Source: Aeromicrobium sp. 9AM
GTDB taxonomy: Bacteria; Actinomycetota; Actinomycetes; Propionibacteriales; Nocardioidaceae
Direction: 5' to 3'
DNA length: 64,000 nucleotides
NCBI RefSeq assembly: GCF_902506105.1
Contig: NZ_LR733304.1
Coordinates: 1,597,458 to 1,661,457 of the forward strand
Below the pieces are notes generated by a model. That model was not told the origin of the DNA and did not search any database. It saw nothing but the letters and a program-made list of their open reading frames with translations. A program made the translations under genes and the position numbers. This document shows positions 26,375 through 33,061 of the stretch, in pieces; the stretch's first letter is position 1; each line of letters begins with the position of its first letter.

Positions 26375-26508
26375 CCACCCGCCCACCGTTCCAGTCACCA
26401 CGCACACTCGCCCACGACCTCGCAATCGGCCTATGGAACCTCATCACCGTGTACGCCGACGACGCATGGCGCGAATGTCGACGGTGGCGGATTGTTCGGA
26501 TGCCGTAG
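26371..26508 (+). CDS. Small hypothetical protein, end of late operon
   Basis: This 45-residue frame overlaps the previous stop by 4 bases and ends 18 bases before the terminator hairpin. It has a helical middle (LAHDLAIGLWNLITVYADDA) and an Arg/Trp-rich tail. No family is recognised. Confidence 0.5.
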   Translation: MTTRPPFQSPRTLAHDLAIGLWNLITVYADDAWRECRRWRIVRMP

Positions 26509-26526
26509 AGCCTCGACATACAACAA

Positions 26527-26560
26527 CGCCCGGTCATCATCTTCGGATGGTGACCGGGCG
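26527..26560. terminator. Bidirectional terminator with UUCG loop
   Basis: Bases 26527-26541 pair with 26546-26560 over 15 positions (one T-G wobble) around the tetraloop TTCG, an exceptionally stable hairpin. It separates the rightward late operon from the convergent leftward operon ending at 26571. Confidence 0.85.
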
Positions 26561-26570
26561 ATTTCTGCGT

Positions 26571-26828
26571 TCAGTTGAGGTCGACTCGCAGAGTCTTGGC
26601 GTCCTCGGGATCGCACTCAGTCGTCCGCTTGGCGATGACCTGCGTGCCCATCTCGTACACCGCACCACACGTCGGGCAGTGGATGAAGTAGGCGAACATG
26701 TCGTCGATGTGCCCCGACTCGCCACACGCGCAGTTGAAGTCCAGACACACCTCGGTGCCCTTCCATTGAATGAACATGTCCACGTCCGAACCCTGTGGCC
26801 GGGTGAACGGAAACGGCTGCTCGCTCAC
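26571..26828 (-). CDS. Zinc-finger-like prophage protein
   Basis: This 85-residue protein starts at a GTG overlapping the previous stop by 4 bases, with AGGAGG upstream. CLDFNCACGESGH and HCPTCGAVYE contain Cys/His pairs that probably bind zinc. It is the last gene of the leftward chain 27754 to 26571. Similar small proteins are widespread in actinophage accessory regions. The function is unknown. Confidence 0.65.
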   Translation of the reverse strand: MSEQPFPFTRPQGSDVDMFIQWKGTEVCLDFNCACGESGHIDDMFAYFIHCPTCGAVYEMGTQVIAKRTTECDPEDAKTLRVDLN

Positions 26829-27265
26829 AGCGACCACCCCTCCTGAAATCCAGGCTCCCCGGCATAGATCGAGGCAAGGGCTTTAAGCATCTGGTCGCCC
26901 AAGTACGGATCGTCAATGGGATCTCGCTTGCCAACTCCGAACTCGCCCTCGACCTGCAAGTCCAAACCCGTAGCCTCCGCTGCCAACTCCACGATCGCAC
27001 GGTGCGCCTTGCATGTGGCGAGGACGCGGGCCGGATCGTTGCGGGCAAAATGCGCCGCTGTAGACGGGTCATCGCGATACTTCGACCAGTTCCCCATCCC
27101 GTCCGCGCTACTCGGAAGGGTGCGGCCAAAGGTGAACCGCTCGTCCTGACGATTGCCGCCCATGTCGAAGTTGTGATCGAGCGGCGGAACAGCCAATGCC
27201 GCCGCCTCGTCAGCCGCGATTCTGCTGAGGAGCCAGTCAGTCAGCGTTGCGGTGTCGGTGGTCAT
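26825..27265 (-). CDS. DUF6221-like prophage protein
   Basis: The 146-residue protein has the pattern LTDWLLSRIAADEAAALA, then AAHFARNDPARVLATCKAHR and a C-terminal ASIYAGEPGFQEGW. This is characteristic of the DUF6221 family common in actinobacteria and their phages. It overlaps both neighbours by 4 bases. The function is unknown. Confidence 0.72.
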   Translation of the reverse strand: MTTDTATLTDWLLSRIAADEAAALAVPPLDHNFDMGGNRQDERFTFGRTLPSSADGMGNWSKYRDDPSTAAHFARNDPARVLATCKAHRAIVELAAEATGLDLQVEGEFGVGKRDPIDDPYLGDQMLKALASIYAGEPGFQEGWSL

Positions 27266-27480
27266 CGAGCTACCCGCTCGGCAGCGATAAGGTCATGGAT
27301 CGAGTAGAGGGTGGCGCTATTCGGCATCGGTGGATGACCATCGCCACATGATCCGTCAGCGCGACGTGGCCACCCACACGCCGTCCCATTCACGAACGCG
27401 TTGCAACAGCCGAACTCCCACGCCTCGCCGAACGGTGGAGGTACCCGCACCCACTGGATGTCTGCAGTATCGGTGGTCAT
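27262..27480 (-). CDS. Small cysteine-rich prophage protein
   Basis: The 72-residue protein has CCNAFVNGTACGW and SCGDGH, again suggesting metal binding, and a helical C terminus (LYSIHDLIAAERVAR). It is joined to its neighbours by ATGA overlaps. No family is recognised. Confidence 0.62.
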   Translation of the reverse strand: MTTDTADIQWVRVPPPFGEAWEFGCCNAFVNGTACGWPRRADGSCGDGHPPMPNSATLYSIHDLIAAERVAR

Positions 27481-27554
27481 GCGTCCGACTCCTCAGCATC
27501 GTCCCACCACGGATCAGCGTATGTGTCAGCCGCGTCGTCAGGGTGCGAGGTCAT
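27477..27554 (-). CDS. Tiny acidic peptide
   Basis: This 25-residue frame (MTSHPDDAADTYADPWWDDA, ending EESDA) overlaps the preceding stop and the following start by 4 bases each. This makes it an integral link in the coupled chain. Its strong negative charge suggests DNA mimicry or protein binding, but nothing more can be said. Confidence 0.5.
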   Translation of the reverse strand: MTSHPDDAADTYADPWWDDAEESDA

Positions 27555-27754
27555 GATGCTGCCAGCTCAACCGTGCGCGTCAGGTAGCCCGTTCCACCGC
27601 ACGCGGCGTGGAACCTGGCCGGCGCGTAAAGCATCCCGTGGTCACAGTCAGGGCAATCCCGCTGCATGATGACCTCGCCATCGTTCCAACTCTCCCAAGG
27701 GGTCTCGCCATCTTCGGCAAGAGCGACGATCTCGGGTGCAGTAATCTTGCTCAT
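27551..27754 (-). CDS. Small zinc-binding protein (DnaJ-finger-like)
   Basis: The 67-residue protein has AAGGAG upstream of the ATG. CPDCDHGMLY and CGGTGYL recall the zinc repeats of DnaJ. It is the first gene of the leftward operon 27754-26571, whose five genes all overlap by 4 bases. Confidence 0.62.
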   Translation of the reverse strand: MSKITAPEIVALAEDGETPWESWNDGEVIMQRDCPDCDHGMLYAPARFHAACGGTGYLTRTVELAAS

Positions 27755-28009
27755 GTTCGACTCCTTCATAGTCGGACAAGGCCCGCTGTTTCGCCCCTTA
27801 ACCGGCGAGATGGCGGGCCGCTTCTTTCGATGGTACTCCCTGGGTGGGGCGGTTGCGGGGAGAGTTGGTGGTCCGTGGGGCAGAACGTGGGGCAGCCAGC
27901 GACCCGACAGGGCATTCACAGACCAGACCGCAAAGGTACAAAAGGGCGTCTGACCTGCACCGATACGGCCTAGACCGTGTCATACAAGTATCCACCACCA
28001 CACACAGGA
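27755..28009. other. Prophage end region with possible integrase arm sites
   Basis: No gene is supported here. GGCCCGC (27780-27786) and GCGGGCC (27813-27819) form an inverted repeat. CGTGGGGCAG is directly repeated at 27874-27883 and 27886-27895, within reach of the tRNA junction, so it could be an arm-type integrase site. CGTGTCATACAAG (27976-27988) matches the prophage operator at 10 of 13 bases. Confidence 0.4.
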
Positions 28010-28052
28010 GGGATTATGAGTCCCCTGCTCTAACCAGCTGAGCTACCTCCCC
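28010..28052 (-). tRNA. Truncated tRNA (CAU anticodon), 5' half only; prophage right junction
   Basis: Read leftward from 28052: acceptor GGGGAGG, TA, D-arm GCTC/AGCTGGTTA/GAGC, A, anticodon stem GGGGA and loop CTCATAA (anticodon CAT), then four bases of the 3' stem before homology is lost. No variable loop, T-arm (GTTCRA) or 3' acceptor follows. This marks the right attachment site. An intact copy is expected at the other prophage end, outside the window. CAU could be tRNA-Met or tRNA-Ile2. Confidence 0.8.
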
Positions 28053-28079
28053 ATGGGAATGCGGGCTTAGCCTAACGGT

Positions 28080-28820
28080 ATGGAACCCACACCCCTCGAA
28101 CCTGTCGACGAGAGCTGGGAACGCGCGCTGGTCGTCGTCGCGCACCCGGACGACGTCGAGTTCGGCGCTGCCGCCGCGATCGCCCGATGGACCGACCAGG
28201 GCAAGTCGGTCGTCTACTGCATGGTGACCAGCGGCGAGGCCGGCATCGACGGCATCACCCCGGATGAGTGCCGCGAGATCCGGATCGCCGAAGAGATCGC
28301 ATCGGCCAAGATCGTGGGCGTCGACGAGGTCGAGTTCCTCGGGTTGCCCGACGGCATCCTTGAGTACGGCGTGTCGCTGCGGCGGTCGATCACGGAGGTC
28401 GTGCGCAAGCACCGTCCGGACGTCATCATCACCAACAACTTCCGCGAGACCTGGGGTGGGTCGATGCCCAACCAGCCCGATCACATGGCTGTCGGACGCG
28501 CCGCGCTCAACACCGCCGGCGATGCGGGCAACCGCTGGATCTTCCCCGAGCAGCTCGTCGACGGCCTCGAGCCGTGGGGCGGCGTCAAGCAGGTGTGGGC
28601 TGCCGGCTCCCCCGACGGGCGGCACGCCGTGGACATCACGGACACGTTCGATCGCGGTGTCGAGTCACTCAGGGCCCACAAGGCGTACATCGACGGCCTG
28701 GGCTGGGAGAACTTCGACCCCGCGGAGATGCTCGAGGGCATGTCGCGGCCGACCGGCTCACGCCTCGGCGTCACGCACGCGACGTCGTTCGAGGTCTTCT
28801 CGATGACCTGGGGCGAGTGA
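28080..28820 (+). CDS. PIG-L/LmbE family N-deacetylase
   Basis: The 246-residue protein has the metal-binding motif AHPDDVEFG (His22, Asp24, Asp25) at the N terminus and a second His in NQPDHMAVGRA. These are hallmarks of the zinc GlcNAc-deacetylase fold. Actinobacterial members include MshB and Mca of mycothiol metabolism and many uncharacterised enzymes. The substrate cannot be told from sequence alone. It is the first chromosomal gene after the prophage. Confidence 0.85.
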   Translation: MEPTPLEPVDESWERALVVVAHPDDVEFGAAAAIARWTDQGKSVVYCMVTSGEAGIDGITPDECREIRIAEEIASAKIVGVDEVEFLGLPDGILEYGVSLRRSITEVVRKHRPDVIITNNFRETWGGSMPNQPDHMAVGRAALNTAGDAGNRWIFPEQLVDGLEPWGGVKQVWAAGSPDGRHAVDITDTFDRGVESLRAHKAYIDGLGWENFDPAEMLEGMSRPTGSRLGVTHATSFEVFSMTWGE

Positions 28821-28823
28821 GCC

Positions 28824-29336
28824 TCAGCCGCCTCCCGCGCCGCTCACGATCATGAGCGGGAAGTGGCGCAAGTCGTACTCGGACGCCACGAGAGCCACGG
28901 CCGCATCACGACGCTCCACAGCGAGGATCGTGCACTGCTCTGTCACCAACGCGCGACCACTCGTGAGGAGCTTGAGGACCCTCGCGTCATCGAGACCTCT
29001 CACGAGGGCAGGAACAACCTCGGTTCTCACCTCGGCGAGGACGAACTTCAAGCGATGTGTCGCAATCCATGAGCGCGTCCAAACGCGGATCCCCCAGCCA
29101 ACGAGCGGCGCGTAGACAATCGCCGACAGCCTCCCGTCGCCCGGGATGAGACCGTATCCAGCAGCCGCTGCCGCGCCGCCCGCAGCGATCCCAAGGACGA
29201 TCGAGATCCAACCGGCGCTCCGATCGATCCTCATCGCGGCATCCCGCCACGCGTCCCAGCGCCACGCGGACACGACGTTCTCTACGACGCGGACCGGTTC
29301 GGAGTTGGCTTGGTCCTCGTCCGGCTCCTCAGTCAT
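28824..29336 (-). CDS. Hypothetical membrane protein
   Basis: The 170-residue protein has a charged N terminus. It has two hydrophobic segments at about residues 41-62 (AGWISIVLGIAAGGAAAAAG) and 71-90, then an amphipathic C-terminal part (VVPALVRGLDDARVLKLLTS). Nothing identifies a family. It is convergent with the PIG-L gene, only 3 bases apart. Confidence 0.6.
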   Translation of the reverse strand: MTEEPDEDQANSEPVRVVENVVSAWRWDAWRDAAMRIDRSAGWISIVLGIAAGGAAAAAGYGLIPGDGRLSAIVYAPLVGWGIRVWTRSWIATHRLKFVLAEVRTEVVPALVRGLDDARVLKLLTSGRALVTEQCTILAVERRDAAVALVASEYDLRHFPLMIVSGAGGG

Positions 29337-29430
29337 GCTTCACGGTACGAGATCGACCCGTCCGGAAACCACGAAACGGCGCCGAGATCGGCGCTGACCA
29401 GCCTGCGGCTGCTCGGGCAACCGCGCAACG

Positions 29431-30267
29431 TCACCTCGGCAGCGGATTCACAATCGAGGCCCAGCGCTCGAGCTCAGCGGCTAGGCGTGCCGGCGCATCG
29501 AGCTGGATCAGATGGCCGGCACCGTCCAGCACCGTGAGGGTCGACCCCGCCACGAGGGTGTGCAAGCGATGGGCGCGATCGACCGGGATCCAGGTGTCGT
29601 CGGCACCCCAGATGATGTGGGTCGGTTCGTCGATCGACCCGTACGACGGCTCAATCTCATCGGTGAAGCGCTCGTCGGCCTGGGCGATCTGGCGGTAGAA
29701 CGCCGCCTGCCCTGCGTCGCCCAGCCACGGTCTCACGAGCATGGCGAGGTCGTCGTCACGCAGCCCGCGGTGACTCGCACCCCGCACGTAGGACTCGACG
29801 ACGCCGCGGTGGATCGCTGTCGGAAGCTGCCCGAAGACGTCAGCGTGCTGCTTGACCAGGTTGAAGAACGCAGAACCCCAAGGTCTCAGCGCCACGACGT
29901 CAACGAGGCACAGCGATGCGTACCGCACGTCGTGAAGCAGGCGTGCGCGGAGCGCCACTGCACCCCCGAAATCGTGTGCGACGACATGCGGGTGGTCGAG
30001 CCCCCACATTGAGAGCAGGTGGGCGAACAACTCGCCCTGAACACCGAGATCAACCGAGTGGTCAGGGTCCTTCGAGGAAGCGCCGTACCCGGGCATGTCC
30101 CACAGGTGCACCGTGAAACGTCCCGACAGGGCATCGGCGTACGGACGCCAGAGTGCCGACGACCACGGAGTCCCGTGCAGCAGCACGATGGGTGGACCCT
30201 CGCCGAACCGGTCCCACGCGACCGTCCGTCCCTGCCACTCGATCGTGCGGGTGAGCGAATGTGTCAT
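29431..30267 (-). CDS. Alpha/beta hydrolase with Asp nucleophile (epoxide hydrolase/dehalogenase-like)
   Basis: The 278-residue protein shows the alpha/beta-hydrolase fold: oxyanion HGTP near residue 31, nucleophile elbow VVAHDFGG with Asp99, and the catalytic His in DGAGHLIQL near the end. An Asp (not Ser) at the elbow points to haloalkane dehalogenase or epoxide hydrolase relatives rather than esterases. The substrate is unknown. Confidence 0.8.
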   Translation of the reverse strand: MTHSLTRTIEWQGRTVAWDRFGEGPPIVLLHGTPWSSALWRPYADALSGRFTVHLWDMPGYGASSKDPDHSVDLGVQGELFAHLLSMWGLDHPHVVAHDFGGAVALRARLLHDVRYASLCLVDVVALRPWGSAFFNLVKQHADVFGQLPTAIHRGVVESYVRGASHRGLRDDDLAMLVRPWLGDAGQAAFYRQIAQADERFTDEIEPSYGSIDEPTHIIWGADDTWIPVDRAHRLHTLVAGSTLTVLDGAGHLIQLDAPARLAAELERWASIVNPLPR

Positions 30268-30323
30268 CTCGACCAGTCTCCACCCTTGGGGTGTGGAGTT
30301 GCGGGCCAGTGCCAGAAACAGCT

Positions 30324-30347
30324 AAGCCTCCGCCGGGGCGGAGGCTT
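30324..30347 (-). terminator. Original terminator of tRNA-Asn, now separated by the island
   Basis: AAGCCTCCGCC (30324-30334) and GGCGGAGGCTT (30337-30347) form a perfect 11-bp stem with a 2-base loop. It lies directly after the displaced 3' end of tRNA-Asn in the leftward direction. Before the island inserted it would have ended the sigma factor/tRNA-Asn transcript. Confidence 0.75.
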
Positions 30348-30388
30348 CTGCTCCCCCACTTGGACTCGAACCAAGAACCCTCCGATTA
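30348..30388. repeat. Island attachment site, left copy (3' part of tRNA-Asn)
   Basis: A 41-bp exact match to 38679-38719. Bases 30351-30388 are the 3' part of tRNA-Asn from the anticodon loop to the discriminator base. Homology to the intact gene stops right after ...CCGATTA. It is the displaced original 3' half left by integration. Confidence 0.93.
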
Positions 30389-30512
30389 CGACAGCAGTGC
30401 ATCACGCGCCATCACCTCGCATCACCCATTGCTTCTTAAACCAGCAGATTTCACTTGATTCAAGGGCGATGTCCGTAACGGCGAGCAATGCCAAATACTC
30501 CACGATCATCAC

Positions 30513-30537
30513 GTTTACCGGTAAGTAAATCGGTAAC
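30513..30537 (+). repeat. Candidate recombinase arm site, left (with copy at 38601-38625)
   Basis: This 25-base segment starts GTTTACCGG and ends CGGTAAC. A related segment in the same orientation at 38601-38625 starts GTTTACAGG and ends CGGTAAC, with 19 of 25 bases shared. One lies 125 bases inside the left attachment site and the other about 54 bases from the right one. That placement suggests integrase or excisionase arm sites. The rest of 30389-30714 holds no gene; TAATAC at 30662-30667 could be a -10 box. Confidence 0.5.
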
Positions 30538-30714
30538 CTCGCAAAGGCCGTCAATAGCCAAGAGGCCGCGCAAGATGCGGGCACGAACGGGTTCGCCCTT
30601 TGCCTGATAGAGGCACTCTGTTTTGAGATCTAGCGAAGTAGCGAGTTTGCGACTGGTCGTCTAATACGGTGGAGCAACGGCCAATGTCACATTCTCCAAC
30701 GAAAGTAGTTGCCG

Positions 30715-32478
30715 ATGGATCAAGTCTCGTGGGATCGGATCGGAGGCGAATTGCTTGAGGCGATTGTTGGGGTTCTGCTCGCGAGGGAATTCGTCGATGT
30801 CGACCGAGTCCGCCCACAACAAGGCGATGGCGGACTCGACGTCATTGTGAAGGTGGGTCCTCAACTGTTCGACGTTTATCAGGTCAAGCGATTCTCGGAG
30901 ACGCTCACCGACGACCAGAAGTCGAAGATTCGAAAGTCGCTCAAGAACGCGATCGCGACGCACAACGACAAGAACATTCCCGTTCACATTCGAAACTGGT
31001 ACATCACCTTGCCCTATCAGGCGATGCTCTCAGAACGAACTTGGCTGACCCGCGCAGCCAAGAGACTAGAGACGCCATTCCCTCACGACTGGAAGGGCCT
31101 CGATTTCCTTGACTCCCTCGCGTCGAAGTATCCGTCGGTTATCGACTATTACCTGCGCGGCGGGCGCGAACGTCTGGAGTCGCGAATCGACGCACTTGGA
31201 GATTTTCGTTCGCTACGACAGCTTGCTGGACTTGGCGAGGCCGAAGCTGGGCAATTGTTAGAACCTGCCGACCTGACGCCGGCTCTCCAAGGTGTGTTTC
31301 GTGGTCTGAACGACGACGATCCCCACTATCGATACGACTTCGAAGTCACCGAAACGATGCCATTGCCGACCTCTCGGCCCGGCTTGGTGATGAGTTCATC
31401 TGTCGGGACTGAAGGGGTCTGCGTCTCCTACCATTTGATCGCGCGGTACAAAAATGCGACGGATGACCGACCGATCTCGTTGAACTTCGAGCTCGATTCA
31501 GCAGCAATGTCTGCGGAGGAACGCGCGGCGTGGCAAACGAGTATGCGCTACGGCGATGCAGTGACGGTGACTTCGGGGGCTTCTCTCTCGGTTGACGCGC
31601 CAGGTGGACTAGGCGGCCACTTTTCCGACGTACGGGTGACTCTTCTACCTCTCGACAGCGCGATGGTGACCGCGACGAATGGCGTTCGTTGGGCAGTCCT
31701 TGAAGAGGATGACTCGATTGTTGCGGAACTCGATATGAACATCACTAAGCGATCTGTCGGGCCTGCAGGCGGGCTACGAGTCGTCGGCGGCGACTACACA
31801 GAGACGATCAGTTTCGAACTTCGCGCGCAGCCCTCTGCTGGAGACCAGGCCGATCTTCGCGACGTGTCGATCCAACTTGCCGTTCGACCGGTGAGCGAGC
31901 TGCAAGGCCGGTACACGAAAGGCGTGCTCCCAGGGCTGCAGTTCATCGCCGCAGCGTCCTTGGGTGGTCGCTTGGCATTCGGTCCGCGATTCGGCGACAT
32001 ACGGACTGACCTTGCGATCGATATCCCGAAGACAGATTCAGACGACTTGGTTCTTCTGCAAGTCCTGACCGACCTGGATGAGCTTGGCGACCACGTCGGC
32101 GCTGCTCAGAAGGTCCCAGATCTGGCGGCATTGACTCATGCGCAGATGCGGAACCTCGCGCGAACAGTGGCGGCCGGACGGGGAGAACCTCAGAAGATGA
32201 ATGCAATGCCAGTGCGGATACGTTGCGAGCGGACGTTCGCCGAGACCTTGGTTGAAACCGGTCCTCAACCGTTGGTCGTGCCGATTAGGCACCGCCTCGA
32301 CCTCGGCAGCGAGTCGATCGAGTTGGATCACCTTGCCGTCTATTTCGAGCAGGGCGATGCGTCGATAGTTGAGGATGTGGAGGGCTCGGGATCGGTTTTG
32401 ATCGAGGTAGTGTGCGCGGATAGCTCCGCGATGCATTTGTGCCTCTCGGATCGGCAAGAGGAGCGGCAGAGCGAATGA
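30715..32478 (+). CDS. Mrr-like PD-(D/E)XK nuclease with large unknown C-terminal region
   Basis: The 587-residue protein has an N-terminal restriction-type nuclease fold: WDRIGGELLEAIVGVLLA, then GDGGLDVIVKVG (Asp42) and VYQVKRF (Gln56-Val-Lys58). This is the D...QXK pattern of Mrr-type endonucleases. The remaining 400 residues are mostly beta-rich with no catalytic motif and may sense a target or form an oligomer. It heads the rightward group of island genes. The ATG at 30715 follows a TTG two codons earlier. A role in DNA degradation during defence is inferred. Confidence 0.72.
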   Translation: MDQVSWDRIGGELLEAIVGVLLAREFVDVDRVRPQQGDGGLDVIVKVGPQLFDVYQVKRFSETLTDDQKSKIRKSLKNAIATHNDKNIPVHIRNWYITLPYQAMLSERTWLTRAAKRLETPFPHDWKGLDFLDSLASKYPSVIDYYLRGGRERLESRIDALGDFRSLRQLAGLGEAEAGQLLEPADLTPALQGVFRGLNDDDPHYRYDFEVTETMPLPTSRPGLVMSSSVGTEGVCVSYHLIARYKNATDDRPISLNFELDSAAMSAEERAAWQTSMRYGDAVTVTSGASLSVDAPGGLGGHFSDVRVTLLPLDSAMVTATNGVRWAVLEEDDSIVAELDMNITKRSVGPAGGLRVVGGDYTETISFELRAQPSAGDQADLRDVSIQLAVRPVSELQGRYTKGVLPGLQFIAAASLGGRLAFGPRFGDIRTDLAIDIPKTDSDDLVLLQVLTDLDELGDHVGAAQKVPDLAALTHAQMRNLARTVAAGRGEPQKMNAMPVRIRCERTFAETLVETGPQPLVVPIRHRLDLGSESIELDHLAVYFEQGDASIVEDVEGSGSVLIEVVCADSSAMHLCLSDRQEERQSE

Positions 32479-32542
32479 GGCTAGTTCCGCACAGCGCCGC
32501 GTTCGCCACACAGCAGGCAAGTGCCGCATTCGGGGGTACAGA

Positions 32543-33061
32543 TTGAGCCGCGATCTGCGAGACGAGGTTCTTTACGGGCGCGACGTCGACCACGCAAGAA
32601 TTTTCATCAGTTCCAAGATGGATGGAACGTTGGACGCCGAGCGCTCGGCAGCAGTCGATGCAGTGTCATCCGTAACCGGACATAGGGCCTGGTGGTGGGA
32701 GCGCGATGCGCCCATGGGAGTTCTTCATTCGGTAGAAGAGTGCGCAAAGTTTGCGCATCACAGCGATGGTTTGATCTTGCTCGTTGGCGGGCCATTATCG
32801 GATGTCATTTTTGCGGAGTATTTCGCAGCTCGTGATGGTGGTGCCGAGAGGTACATACTCATTCGCCAAGCGGATGTGCTGCCCGACGACGTCGAGAAAT
32901 TCATCAGCGCGCAGCACAAGGAGCTTGTGACCCGAAAGTTCGCCAACATAGAAGAACTGAAGTCGCACATCTTCAATGCGCTGAGGCACACACAGATCCG
33001 CGCGCTTCGTCATCGCATTGTGGAACGAATTGAGTCCGGGGGCGGCGCGGATGGTGGATGA
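32543..33061 (+). CDS. DUF4062-like (TIR-like fold) protein
   Basis: The 172-residue protein begins at a TTG with GGGGG upstream. ARIFISSKMDGTLDAER is the typical opening of DUF4062 domains (VFVSSTF..LEAER). It is followed by AWWWERDAPMG, then a conserved SVEECAKFAHHSDGLILLVG strand. DUF4062 is a flavodoxin/TIR-like domain usually found at the N terminus of NTPase or TPR proteins that act in signalling or defence. Here it is a separate gene overlapping the TPR gene by 11 bases, so the two probably work as one complex. Confidence 0.75.
   Translation: MSRDLRDEVLYGRDVDHARIFISSKMDGTLDAERSAAVDAVSSVTGHRAWWWERDAPMGVLHSVEECAKFAHHSDGLILLVGGPLSDVIFAEYFAARDGGAERYILIRQADVLPDDVEKFISAQHKELVTRKFANIEELKSHIFNALRHTQIRALRHRIVERIESGGGADGG

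Larger units (their letters stand above)
1..28010 (+). mobile_element. Prophage (siphovirus type), right-hand part
   Basis: A continuous set of tailed-phage genes in typical late order (terminase, portal, capsid, connectors, tail, tape measure, fibres, endolysin, holin) is followed by small leftward genes. The right edge is placed where a tRNA 5' half begins (28010). The left edge, integrase, main repressor and replication genes are not in the window. All structural reading frames are open and many overlap by 4 bases, so the late module looks intact rather than decayed. Contractile-sheath genes are absent and the tape measure encodes 921 residues, which fits a siphovirus. Confidence 0.93.

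Noticed and set aside
27798..28001. 67-codon leftward frame near the prophage end (starting near an operator-like site)
   Set aside because: Low-complexity Arg/Pro-rich translation, no ribosome site, and it spans the attachment region.
30351..30388. Second tRNA-Asn gene
   Set aside because: Only the 3' part is present; it is the displaced half left by island integration.
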